Part shown: one piece after another, positions 45,989 to 56,098 of the stretch
Position numbering within the stretch: the stretch's first letter is position 1
Layout: each line of letters opens with the position of its first letter
Assembly (NCBI GenBank): GCA_016169945.1
Contig: JADLSH010000099.1
Span: forward strand, 372,001 to 436,000
Source of the DNA: Trachythela sp. YZ-2020
Lineage: Eukaryota > Cnidaria > Anthozoa > Malacalcyonacea > Clavulariidae
Direction: 5' to 3'
Length of the DNA: 64,000 bases
Made by a program: the position numbers and the translations under genes
The notes under the pieces: model-generated
Databases searched by the model: none
Told to the model about the DNA's origin: nothing
The model's input: the letters and a program-made list of their open reading frames with translations, nothing else

Positions 45989-47545
45989 TTATAATTCAGG
46001 TAACATGTATTCGGAGTAAAAACTACTCAGCTCTAGAACAACTTTTTGCCAGAAGTCATTATCAAAATTGATCCTCTCAACGTGTAAGTCAACATTTGTG
46101 AAAACAACAAAATCACACCAGCTAACATTAAGTGTGGCCATACACCCATGAATTTGATAAAAATAATTGTTGTTTTTCTTTAACGTGACCTTGTCATTAC
46201 AGGCATCATCAATGCTTAAGTTCTTTTTCGAGAATGGGCATTTGACTTCTCCGATGCCGAATGATGTTGCTTCTGTGCTGTCAAACACTAAAAAATCGGG
46301 ACTAGCTCCTAACCATGGAAACTTTGAATTAACAACAAACCCACAACTTGCACACACATCAACATGTTTTCCTTGTTTTTGTTTAATTTTGTAGTACTCT
46401 TGAATTGCCTTCTCTTCTTTATCTTTTCCCCACTGGCAAGGTTTGGGACAGGTAGATTGCTTTGACTTGCGAATAGTCGCCAATATTGATTTAGGAAACC
46501 TTTGCTTTCTACGCTTAACAACTGCTCCAAAATTTGAAGATGTAAGCCTTTTTTGTCGTTCATCAAACCATGTATCACTTGAAGACTGTTCTCTAGTGTT
46601 TTTCTCAATTTGAAGCACTTCTGCATGTGTAATTTTGACTAAGGAGCTTAAACTATTGATAGCATCACAATTTGTTACAGATTCTTCAGCTGTAGTGGAA
46701 GGTAATCTCTCAAATATTTTATCTCGAACACTAGAATTATTTATATTGAGGTGCATTGACTCAAAGTATCGCTTCTTTGATGGCATATCTAGGTGCATGG
46801 TCTCAAAAGGGCATGGCTGACAGTTATTTGACTTGAGTAAGTTGCCCAAGTAGCTATTTTCATCTGTTTCAGTCAAAGAATTGGCAAGCTTTTGTATATC
46901 ATTTTGTTGTACTGTCTGTGAAAAATGTGGTGTAGGGTTGTAAATGGGGAGTGACTGTCTGTGTGTCCTATTTTTAGCCTTAACATCTTTCTCATACACA
47001 GCCTTTTCAAACGCAATGTTCTCATAAAGAACAGCTTCATCTGACTCATCTTTTCTCGGTACATGCCATTGCTGTAATAACTGTGTGCATGTGGGGTGAT
47101 CTGGGATCTCAGTCATGTCTAATTGTTTGTATTCAATAACTTGAAAGAGCAGAGCAACAACATGTTTACATTTACCACCCTTGCCTGCTGTACACGTACA
47201 GTTGCTATACACAACGTCCCCATTTGCTTCATTTAAATGGACATAAACAGTGTATGTATTGCTTTTCATTGCAGCCTTAACAGTGCCTTTAACTAAGAAG
47301 CATGATATGTTCCCTTTAATGACATGTGGTTTAACCTGGACTTGCTCAACATATTTGTCTTTGAACATTTGGTAACATAATTTCTTGTGTTTCTGAGCAC
47401 CTGTTCCAGATTGTTCAGTTCCCAAATGCTTGATTAACAGCTCATACGTAAATGCTGGAATGCCATGTAAATCCCTTGTCCATCTTTTTAATACTGGTAT
47501 TTCGCTATTATTCGTCTCCTGCGGAGTGCTTGGTTCACTCTCCAT
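45989..47545 (-). CDS. ISL2EU accessory protein: SWIM zinc finger + YqaJ-like exonuclease
   Basis: An uninterrupted 518-residue frame starting in the right TIR, so residues 1-15 equal those of the transposase. A SWIM finger (CTCTAGKGGKCKHVVALLF, C-x-C-xn-C-x-H) is at about residues 131-150. The C-terminal third is a YqaJ/lambda-exonuclease-type nuclease: DERQKRLTSSNFG, WGKDKEEKAIQEYY, LGASPDFLVFD (Asp), FGIGEVKCPFSKK (E-x-K) and FYQIHGCMATL. All expected metal ligands are present. It may process DNA ends during transposition; that role is inferred from family association. It converges with the transposase gene, 75 bp apart. Confidence 0.9.
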   Translation of the reverse strand: MESEPSTPQETNNSEIPVLKRWTRDLHGIPAFTYELLIKHLGTEQSGTGAQKHKKLCYQMFKDKYVEQVQVKPHVIKGNISCFLVKGTVKAAMKSNTYTVYVHLNEANGDVVYSNCTCTAGKGGKCKHVVALLFQVIEYKQLDMTEIPDHPTCTQLLQQWHVPRKDESDEAVLYENIAFEKAVYEKDVKAKNRTHRQSLPIYNPTPHFSQTVQQNDIQKLANSLTETDENSYLGNLLKSNNCQPCPFETMHLDMPSKKRYFESMHLNINNSSVRDKIFERLPSTTAEESVTNCDAINSLSSLVKITHAEVLQIEKNTREQSSSDTWFDERQKRLTSSNFGAVVKRRKQRFPKSILATIRKSKQSTCPKPCQWGKDKEEKAIQEYYKIKQKQGKHVDVCASCGFVVNSKFPWLGASPDFLVFDSTEATSFGIGEVKCPFSKKNLSIDDACNDKVTLKKNNNYFYQIHGCMATLNVSWCDFVVFTNVDLHVERINFDNDFWQKVVLELSSFYSEYMLPEL

Positions 47546-48681
47546 ATTATATAGTTTAAAAATTTAAATATTTCTATACACCTAGACACTTTACAGATTA
47601 CAAGAATTTACAAGATATTTATCTATTTAACTTATGCTATAAGTTAAAAAAATTGAATTTATTTACCTAAATATTTATTCTATAATCCACGAACACTGAA
47701 TTTTATTCAGGATGAGAACCAAAGCAGGCTTCAACTAGAGGACAAACAACGGCAGTAAACCAAGAAAAACACTTTCAACTTAATATTTGGTTGCGATAGT
47801 TTGTGTTACTCATTTAAATTCAAGATATTTTCGCGCCAAAATAAACCCAAAACATTTGGCAAGGCCAAGGCACTTCAATGGCAAATTCGAACAAAATCGT
47901 GACAAGATATGACAATTTCAGGAAGCTTAAAACGACATTTGTACAAGTATAGAAGTAAAATATCTCTGAGATCCAATAAGAAACACTATCAGTTAAGCTT
48001 ATTTTGTAAAAAAAATTAGCCGATCGCAAGTTGAAAAGCGAACTTACCTGTTTTTAGTTCATGTCGTCAATTTTTCGCGAGCATATTTATGCGAAGCATG
48101 TTCGCAACTTGTCAGCTTCTCAACGCATTTTTATCGTCATTTACGCCCAGATCCTCACGAAATTTCGTCCATTTGTAGTGACGAACCCTATCGTAATGTT
48201 CCAAAGAAAACAGAAATGGATGGACGCAGAATGTCGTTAAAAATCCGCCGATTCTCCTCTCGCACGAAATCGATCGCTCATACGGCGGCCATTTCATTCG
48301 AAAGCAAATTGCATCCTCCTACCGTCATGCTTAGCGCGCCTGGTGCTATAAGGGGAAAGGCCTATTGATAAATTAATTACAAGCAGGAGCGTAAAATCTT
48401 GTGCTTAACAACAATAGGTTAATAAATAAATACCTTGCAGTGGTTGCTGAGTTAACTTCGTGAGATGCCATGTAAAAATGCGTTGAAAAAATTGGAAAAT
48501 TTTGAAGTCAATGCTACGTAATGGCGACGACGAGAAATCATGCAAAATCAAGTCGTCGTAGCGATGACGACAACGCAAGTTCAATAAACAATATGCAAAC
48601 TCAGCAAAAAACATTAATTTTACTTCCGGGTCAGTCGTCGTCGTCGCGATAACGGAGTTTGCTTAAGGTCGCTAATCTGTC

Positions 48682-50740
48682 ATGCCCGACGACGCAAGCG
48701 AGGGGTTCTTGACGCTTGAAGAATTAGAAGTAAAGCAGACAGAACAAGCCGCAGCATTGCCTAATGTAGATAATTTAACTGTATGCAAATGCCGTGGCCG
48801 TTGTTTAAAAGAAAAGCTTCGTGCCGAAGCTTGAATACGTTTTGTTCGAGTACGTGTCATGGCGAAGACTTCGGTTCTACTTGTATGAACAACAGAAGGG
48901 CCCAAAAGAGCGATAGTGACAATACGGTAAGAACTTTTACATTTTTTCCTCTATTAATGAAAATTTGGCGCATGAATATCAAACAGGCAGAACTTTTATG
49001 TAAACTCGAGTGCAAGACAAACCTTTCATGTCAAATTCATGTCTACGTGAATTTGGTACGAGACGTATTAATTATTTTATAATTTCACTTCATGATAGTT
49101 GATAATACTCGATATTAGTGTTAATGAGTTTTATAACTTCTGCTTGATAAGCTCATCAGCGGGCAGAAGTGTCAGCAGGTCTTCAACAGTATACTTCTAG
49201 CTTGGATATCACAAAGTTCTGCCTAATAAATTAACTTGTATACCATTGGAAAATTTGACGACGTGCAAGGGGAGGTGGGAAAATACAAAGGGAGGAGTTG
49301 GACGAAGACAATTGCAGCTGCTGCAAACCAAGCTAATCACGACCAACTAGTGGTAAGCAAACTAGTTGTTATTAACCTCATTATAATTTGCTTTCAAATT
49401 TTAATTTGACTCCGGTTCATATATGCAGCCTATATTTACTGTATGTATGCATACATCAAATTGCCTACACACAGCAAGTTTCAAGTGTTTGCATGCATAT
49501 CTTTTCTAAACTTGAATTTATCATTTTTCGTCCTCTTTTTCCTGGCTTAAATCAGGGTTATAATTTGATGACAGTAACAGTAGCTAAAATTGCTTTAGAA
49601 TGTTGAAAATACACAGTATCACCTTGTCAGAATCGAAAACGTGCAATGCATGCTATCGTAGAATGTTTTACTATAACTGATATTCAATAAACAGTCCACA
49701 TCTTAATTTTCTATTTCATATTAACTGATAACAACAATTGGATGTCTTCTATGAAGCATAGAGTTTTTATTACAAAAATTGGCATGCAAACAAATATCAT
49801 TATTAACAATCTTCCTATACCATATATAATATATCATTTATCTGTTCATATTGATCGACCCCTAAAATGTACAGTGTGTATTTCAACCATCATTGTGGTA
49901 TATTCACCCATTAAGGTGGAAGAATCTCCCCTTGACGAGTAAAATTGTCTGGCGTTAGACAGAGTATGATAACAAACTCCGGTACATATTACCCTATTTG
50001 GTTAATAACCCATTAAGCTGGAAGGAGGCAAACTGTTTTAGTTTGCTCTAATTAATGCCAGACAATATTACTCATCAAGAAGTGTCTTGTGAATTAATTA
50101 GTTAACTATCTGCTAATGTTCTTTTAAGGTACAATTTAAATTAAGGTACAGTTTGCCCTACTTCATTCTTTTACCCTTTCTAATGCCAGAGTTCATATTT
50201 CACCGGCTATTTGTGATTGATTTACCAATGATACCCATATCGACTTTTCAGAACCTAGTGGAAGATATGAATGTTCTTGTCTTACGTAGGTAGGTGAATT
50301 ACTACGTAGACAGCCAACCACCTTTGCTGATATAGTAAATGGGGAACTCGCAGGAGGGAATGGAGCTCCGGAACCAAACCCTGATCCTGATAATACTCCT
50401 CAGTTGTGCAACTATGGTCACTGTATAGCAATGCCCACTTAGGACGAGAATAAATGCTGTGCCAGAACAAGAAGACCATGACATTTCAATAACACCACTT
50501 TTCCAACAAATTGTTCTTGATGGAAATATTTTGGATATTGCGATGAGGTACAGAGAAGATGTTCTGGTCCTAAATAACAGCAGAAACAATGAAATTTTTC
50601 GCCATGCAGCCTATAGGCAACATGGACATTTAGGGAAGCGAAACCGAAGAGTTGTCCCAAGTTGCTGCGTAGTTGCTATACGTAATCCTTACCCTTCTCC
50701 TAATGGAATGTACACAGGTTATCGGCCTCCACAGCTGTAA
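48682..50740 (+). pseudogene. Broken gene with P2X7-type C-terminal (P2RX7_C) domain
   Basis: Exon 1 (48682-48926) starts MPDDASEGFLTLEELEV and has CKCRGRC, then in a shifted frame CRSLNTFCSSTCHGEDFG, ending at donor ACG|GTAAGA. A possible second exon ends ANQANHDQLV at 49351. The last exon (from 50252) has LCNYGHCIAMPT, a TAG, CCARTRRP, then after a shift EQEDHDISITPLFQQIVLDG, MRYREDVLVLNNSRNNE, FRHAAYRQ, RRVVPSCCVVAIRN and YTGYRPPQL. This is the zinc-binding 'ballast' domain fold of P2X7, seen without the channel in many invertebrate proteins. At least two frameshifts and one stop break it. Harbinger landed only about 10 bp before its ATG. Confidence 0.7.
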
Positions 50741-52318
50741 AATTATAATTTTATTCTAAGGGTCATCCACAATTATCAACATTTTCATAAGCGTGCAGAG
50801 CGTACTCTCATTTTCAACCCCCTACCTCCCTCTCAGAGCGTACTCTTAAATGCTGAACCTCAAGAATGATGGTCACGGCCAAATATTAGCATATGTATAT
50901 TGTATACAATCTAGACTTTATGCCATAAAAAAGTTGACCAATTTTCTTCCCAAAAATAGCTGCAAATTACTTGGAAATACAGCTGTACATTCAAAGCCAT
51001 TATTGACATTTTAAAAAGCGTACATTGGTATAACCTCCTCCTTCCCCAAGCATATGCTCGACTGTACGACCAGCGATATGCTCGACTGTATTGATCCATT
51101 ATATAGTACTTAATTAATATCTGTACTTACTGTACCGCATGATCAAGCAAACTGAGAAAATGGGTTAACTGGCATTCTGCCATTCAAGAAATGTACTCAA
51201 ATTCCAAATACAAGATATATGAAAGGAAAACACCAAATAAATTAGATTCACTGATGATAAACTCATAACTGAAACTGATTTGTCAGGTGGATTCCTCGAA
51301 CAGATATATTTTTGTATATCCATTCACAACTAAATACATTTTCAAATGGAGTTTTAGTCTTTTTCTGGCAACTGCAAAAATGTGCATACTAGGTTTCTAC
51401 ACCACACAATTTTGCAGCTATTTCACCATGGTTGGCATGCACATGTTAGCAATATAAATACCAAACTAATGTGAGTGTGGTTTATAGAGGTTCGTACTAT
51501 TAATACATAGAAATCATAATTTGTTAAACTTTGTATATTGAATGGATAGACCCAAGTCTCTAATAAAACTGCTTTTTATTCATTCACCATTAATGCATGG
51601 ATCAATTCTTGCTGTTACCATCCCCCCGCCGGGCAACACCCCAAGGATTTGTACATTTTTTAAAGCTCACTGCAAATTTACAGCCCCCAGGTATTTGAAA
51701 ATTAACAATTCTCAACCCCCGGGCAAAGGTGAAAAACTAATGCAAGGACTTTAACGTAAAAAAACAGATACTTTCAACAGAAAATCAAGGTGCTTCTTTG
51801 TTTTGCTTTCTCAGCAGCCCTTCTTCTATTGTCAACAATCTTTTGGATATGCTATTAGTATATATCCAACATTTGATGGGGTTTTGCCTGTCACTGCAAA
51901 TAATGCGTGCACAGGACTAGAGACTAGTTAATCTCATCCCCCGAGTCTGCGATCCTATGTGGCTATTCACCAGACACCAGATCTCGCACATTCCCGGCCT
52001 AAAACCCCATGACAAAATCATCAAACCAATTCCCGGCCCCTGGAATACGATTTGCCGGGGGGATGGTAACTGCAAGAATTGATCCATGCATAAATTACAA
52101 AGCAATTTTACCTTTTGTTGGTAGGGGAAAGTGTGTTTGCCGTCATTGTCCTGTCTGCATCTTGATCACTTTCACTTCCACTACTACCAGTCAATGTCCT
52201 CTCTTCAAGAGGATATAAAGATCTGAAATGAAGACACTTGTAAGTTAAAATGATGAAGATGCATTGGCATACAGTAATCACACAGCAGACATCATTATCT
52301 ACACCATTTTAGAAACAT
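49060..52318 (+). repeat. Left arm of ~12.7-kb inverted duplication
   Basis: 3,259 bp that reappear inverted at 58673-61792, from GAGACGTATTAATTATTTTA at the outer edge to CCATTTTAGAAACAT at the inner edge. Differences are scattered, plus a ~200-bp segment (around 51125-51325) missing from the right arm. It carries the downstream exons of the P2RX7_C pseudogene and a MITE. Confidence 0.92.
51598..52086. mobile_element. MITE with TGCA flanks (left-arm copy)
   Basis: Ends TGGATCAATTCTTGCTGTTA and the complement TAACTGCAAGAATTGATCCA, flanked by TGCA at 51594-51597 and 52087-52090. Inside are CCCCCCG runs. The layout is like the element at 23439-24109 (TGCA flanks, inner CCATCCCCC). Confidence 0.8.
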
Positions 52319-53225
52319 TTCATTACTGGTGTGTGAGTGAATGAATAATATATGAAATAGCTATCAGTCACTTGAATCATTGTGTAAGCTGGGGAATTGC
52401 TTTGATCACAGCTTTAATTTTTAATATTGTGTTGACATATTAAATACAACACTCTTCATCGGTGGCTAAATCTTGTTTGAGGGTGAACTGCATCATAGAA
52501 AATCCACAGTTTGATCATGAAAATGTTACGAATCCTATGGGCTAATGTGGTGGGGAATATGTAGCCATTTGTTAGTAATTTTATATACATACCTTGAACT
52601 AAAAATTTAGCTTCAAGCCTTCATCAGCCTGGGTTTCCACGTCGCTGAAAAGATGCAATACCCGTATAAATAACAATTATGTAATAGCTTTTAAATGTGA
52701 AAACTCGAAACTTGTTATGTATAAGCAAAATTCTTACCACAAAGCCCGTGTGGATTCCGTAGCGTCGAAGTGATCAAGCAGCATTTCGGCAACATCTGTG
52801 TCTGAATTCAAGGCATGTTTTGCCTTGATTTCCCTCTATCGGGTAAAATTCTCGAACAAATACACGCTAGAATCCCTTTTAGCGTAATATTCTCTCCTGC
52901 TCGCTTTTTTCTCAATATTACTGCCCGAAGTCGAAGAATAAAGAATTCAACGAAGAAAATTTTGGCTCGCTCATCGTTTCGGAAATCGGACAAAATTCGG
53001 ACAAGATCAGTGTGATCACTCCGAAATTTCACCAAACCCCAGATTCGACCAAAAACATGAAAAAATACGCCAGATTTCATAACAAATACCCCAGGTCAAA
53101 CAAACAAGCTGGATGTGATGACCAATAACGCTGTTTGGCTCTGATTAGGGACATTGATTGTTTATTCAAAGTTTAATTTCGCCTTGCATACATTTGATAT
53201 GCTAATTAAGCAAGCAATCTATCTA
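52319..53225. other. Spacer of the inverted duplication, left side
   Basis: No gene. It has no counterpart on the right side, where the Penelope tail abuts the arm directly. Confidence 0.5.
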
Positions 53226-53574
53226 GGCCTATATATATATATCTCCATGCGACAACCTTTTTGTAAACGGGTGTAGGCCTATATATATATATATATATAT
53301 ATAGATTTTCGCTTACCTCAAAACTTGTCTGCAATAGCACAGCACTTGAGGTAAGCGAAAATCTATATTTTGCTCTAACTATATGTTGTCGAGCACTCTT
53401 TGCGTTTCGTAGACCTAAACCTACACGTATATATATATATATATATATATATAATTTGGTTTCGTTGATTATATAAACTTTTGGCAGAGTGCTCAATGGA
53501 TATCCAGAGCATAATTATATTAAGATTCAACTACTCAACAAATTTTACTATATATATATATATATAGTCAAATC

Positions 53575-53617
53575 TGCAGACATGCATGTTTCGCCGTTCA
53601 ACGGCTCGTCAGTGCAG
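53575..53617 (-). ncRNA. Type-I hammerhead ribozyme motif, copy 1
   Basis: Minus-strand order: helix I CTGCA, core CTGACGA, helix II about GCCGTTGAACGGC, core GAAA, short helix III CATGCATG with cleavage triplet GTC, then TGCAG closing helix I. All invariant core residues (CUGANGA, GAAA, GUC) are present and the three helices pair. Very short helix III is typical of Penelope-borne hammerheads. It lies on the coding strand, 3' of the GIY-YIG domain. Confidence 0.78.
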
Positions 53618-53856
53618 CTTGTAACGCAGTCTAGATGCGAGTGACTTCGTATTTATACACCATACTCTTGCCCTCACCAAGCGCATGTGGTACAATACTC
53701 AGACACATGCGCATCCAGACATGCGTGAAGTGTCTTGGGGCCAGAGTGCTCAAACGACCACAAGGGAAGTGAGCTTTTGCATTATAGCTTATTAGCCACC
53801 AATTAACCTCACAGAGTGCTCAACAACACAAGTGAAGGAGCATATATAGTCAAATC

Positions 53857-53899
53857 TGCAGACATGCATGTTTCGCCGTTCAACGGCTCGTCAGTGCAG
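53857..53899 (-). ncRNA. Type-I hammerhead ribozyme motif, copy 2
   Basis: Identical in core and helices to the motif at 53575-53617, 282 bp away in the same orientation. Self-cleavage at both would release a 282-nt unit. Confidence 0.78.
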
Positions 53900-54090
53900 C
53901 CTGTAACGCAGTCTAGATGCGAGTGACTTCGTATTTATACACCATACTCTTGCCCTCACCAAGCGCATCTGGTACAATACTCAGACACATGCGCATCCAG
54001 ACATGCGTGAAGTGTCTTGGGGCCAGAGTGCTCAAACGACCACAAGGGAAGTGAGCTTTTATATATATATATAGATTTTCGCTTACCTCA

Positions 54091-54146
54091 AAACTTGTCT
54101 GCAACAGGCTGTTTCATCTGTAAAAGAATCATCAGGCAGTTTACAA
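54091..54146 (-). ncRNA. Hammerhead-like fold at the Penelope 3' end
   Basis: The minus strand has ACTTGT..CTGC, CTGATGA, a weak helix II TCTTTTACAGA, GAAA, short helix III with GTT, then GCAG and ACAAGT closing helix I. The core letters fit, but the first pair of helix II is a mismatch and GTT is a poor cleavage triplet, so activity is doubtful. Confidence 0.45.
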
Positions 54147-54166
54147 GTATCGAAAGAAATGACCGC

Positions 54167-54739
54167 TTATATGCCTGCCGGAGCGTGGGAGTGTGTGTGG
54201 GAGACAATGTGTGCATGCATGGCTTTGTTTGCGTTGTTTACGCGAAATTTGTTACGATGCCGACATCGTGAAATTATTTCAGCTCTTTTGTTGAGTAAAC
54301 AATCCTTGTTTTTTTCTTTCAAAATACAAAATTTTTCTTCTAAACATAAATTGCATCGTTTTGATCCTCCCGTATACGAAATAGAATGTTTTAAAATTTG
54401 CCAATTAATACTGAAATCCTTATTGTTTTCTTTCAATGTCCAAATATATTTCGAAAGTTCCGTGTCATTTGCATGCTTTTTATGCTGAAAAGATTTAGTG
54501 TGGTTGGCCAATCGCTCTTTGAATGTGGTTGCAGTCATGCCAATGTAATTTTTGATCGTGTTTGTGTTGCTTACTGTGACTGTTGCTTTGTATACTATGT
54601 CCCTAGTCATGCATTGTTTTTGAAGCGTGCAAATGGTGTTTTCTCTACAACTGCAATTGGTAGTGTCCTTGTCCTGTGGCTTGTTATTTCTAGATATGCG
54701 TGCATTGTGTTTAGTGATTACTGACTTAATATTGTTCAT
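54167..54739 (-). pseudogene. Penelope-like GIY-YIG endonuclease domain, copy 1
   Basis: A 190-residue frame. Cysteine-rich linker ([15 protein letters not shown]), then IVYKATVTV, NYIGMTATTFKERLANHTKS (the GIY-YIG core with its Arg and NH), KYIWTLKEN, IINWQIL-like strand, SKRCNLCLEEKFCIL and NKRAEIISRCRHRNKF. This nuclease nicks DNA for priming. The domain is itself intact, but the RT upstream is not. Confidence 0.85.
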
Positions 54740-56098
54740 GCAGCTATAACTTACTTTAACTGTATTTCTGTTAAAAATTTTATGTAGCTTGTGGTGCGGT
54801 GGAAAATGTTTGTCAATTAGACTAAGGAAATTACGTCCTATGTTTGTGCTAACACTCTTGCTAAATGGTGGGTTGGACCAAATGATGTTGCGTTGCCTAT
54901 TCCTGCATTGTTATTGCGGTGTGTGCTGAGTGTAGCTAAGTTCATGATTAAATTTGCTATGCCTAAGTGCGTTCTGATATATGGGTGCAGATTCCTGAAA
55001 AGTTTGCTCATCTGATGAACGAAGTGCGATGCGCTTGTTAATTGATGCAGGTAGTTGCCTTGTCATGCTCGGTGGGTGATTAGAGTGCATATTTATGTAT
55101 AGTGGATCGTCATTGGGCTTCCTATAGGGCCTATATTTTCCATTGTTAAGGTCGAAAGTTACATCTAAAAAGTTTACTATGCGTAAATTTGATTCGGCGG
55201 TGATTTTTAGGTCAAACTGCTCGAAAATTTTGTGGAGATCTTCCTTGTTTTGTCTGCTAAACGTGCTGATTTACTCTTTATAATAGCCAAACCGTCATCT
55301 CTATATAGGCCGATGCTTTCTTTGCCAAATTTCTTACTCAGGTGGTTTAACTGAATGAAAAGGCCTATACTAACTCACAAATTTCCGCGCCGTCGAAACT
55401 GCCCATGGTAACGTCAAACAAATCGACAATGTCAAACGAAATAAAACTATGTCTGTCCTTATCTTTTATATTGCCAAATCACTGAATAACTTGTTTTGTA
55501 TTTCTCCATTGATTTAAATTCATTTTCTTTGTGATCTTTTAAAGATATAAATGCTTCGCGTTTTTTCATTTCGAAATGTTTTTTAGTTCTGAATCAATTT
55601 CATCTATAGTGTCCTCGGATTCATGCTTATATGTTTTTGTGATGTTGTCATGTAAGAGCTTGTTGTATGTGTCTAGCGAGGTTTCATAAATATTCCTAGT
55701 TTTGTCGGCAAAAATGAAAATGTTGGGAGACGAATTGATTTTCTTTAGATCGTTAGTCAAAGATTTCTGAAATTGGTTCCTAGATGGCCGAAATTGTAAA
55801 TTTTCGATTAGTTTTATAAGGTCGTACAGGTTTTATTTCCGGAATAGAAGGAGGTGTTTTGTTGGACGCAAGGCCGAAATGGTTGTTTTGGTTTTCACTT
55901 TTTTTGTTTTTAAGAAAGCAATTAGCTTTCCATCTCATACGTTTTATTACACTTTCCACTTTTTCAATCAAATTCTTCAAATAAGCGTCCTGTAATGGTA
56001 TAGGGATATTCTTTAGTGAATAGTCAAATCGAAATTGCCGCATTTTGAAGTTAAACAGAAATGAATAACGTAAACAAGTGTGCACGTAAACAAGAGTG

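Larger units (their letters stand above)
43559..48362. mobile_element. ISL2EU/IS4EU-type DNA transposon (4.8 kb) with ~0.9-kb TIRs and TA target
   Basis: The ends GGCCTTTCCCCTTATAGC and its complement are flanked by TA (43557-43558, 48363-48364). The TIRs span 43559-44482 and 47500-48362 and are almost identical apart from a ~60-bp indel near 44300, so the insertion is young. It carries a THAP-domain DDE transposase and a YqaJ nuclease gene, the combination described for ISL2EU elements. It sits inside the Harbinger element. Confidence 0.88.
42314..48471 (-). pseudogene. Harbinger Myb/SANT-like DNA-binding protein, intron carrying ISL2EU
   Basis: Exon 1 (48471-48434) encodes MASHEVNSATTA and ends at donor AAG|GTATTT. 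Exon 2 starts at 43011 after acceptor TTTTATAG and reads SQSWSEEHDMLFIREVLVSD, then VWDNIADRLNALEFPKF and RYLRDKLNKLLKWFKKKDRE: a Myb/SANT trihelix. The phases agree (AG|T). A lysine-rich and coiled segment follows, then a glutamine-rich tail to a TGA at 42314. Lesions: one extra A in an A8 run near 42721-42728, and a TAG (probably from CAG) after SNKHVE near 42471. The partner normally directs the transposase to the TIRs. The nested transposon sits entirely in the intron, so it could in principle be spliced out. Confidence 0.8.
40565..48672. mobile_element. PIF/Harbinger transposon, split by a nested ISL2EU element
   Basis: The ends GCGACCTTAAGCAAACTCCG and the inverted copy (40565 and 48672) match over about 39 bp with two mismatches, followed by GACGAC-rich subterminal repeats. 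The right flank is TAA and the left AAA; Harbinger duplicates a 3-bp TWA, so the left may have mutated. It encodes the usual pair of convergent proteins: a DDE transposase (plus) and a Myb/SANT-like protein (minus). Without the insert it would be about 3.3 kb, a normal size. Confidence 0.88.
53562..54060 (-). repeat. Tandem pseudo-LTR units of the Penelope-like element
   Basis: Two direct copies of one unit, 282 bp apart (starts 53562 and 53844), nearly identical for about 215 bp. Each starts ATATAGTCAAATCTGCAGAC and runs through GGGGCCAGAGTGCTCAAACG. Each contains one hammerhead motif on the minus strand. Confidence 0.88.
53226..56085 (-). mobile_element. Penelope-like retroelement copy 1 with terminal pseudo-LTR repeats
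   Basis: Minus-strand order: N-terminal region (56085-55566; RYSFLFNFKMRQFRFDY, RKFTISA), EAFISLKDHKENEF, FDIVD joined by an internal deletion to LFDVTMGSFDGAEICEL, YRDDGLAIIKS (RT motif C near 55290), a linker, then a GIY-YIG nuclease (54739-54167). Downstream lie tandem terminal repeats with hammerhead motifs, (AT)n tracts and AGATTTTCGCTTACCTCAAA repeated at 53303 and 54071. The RT is frameshifted and deleted, so the copy is dead. Confidence 0.85.

Noticed and set aside
43892..48297. Identical 61- and 69-codon frames in both ISL2EU TIRs
   Set aside because: Explained by TIR identity; they lie in the 5' leader of the two genes.
52808..53080. 90-codon minus-strand frame in the inverted-duplication spacer
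   Set aside because: No recognisable motif and no Penelope similarity; likely chance.
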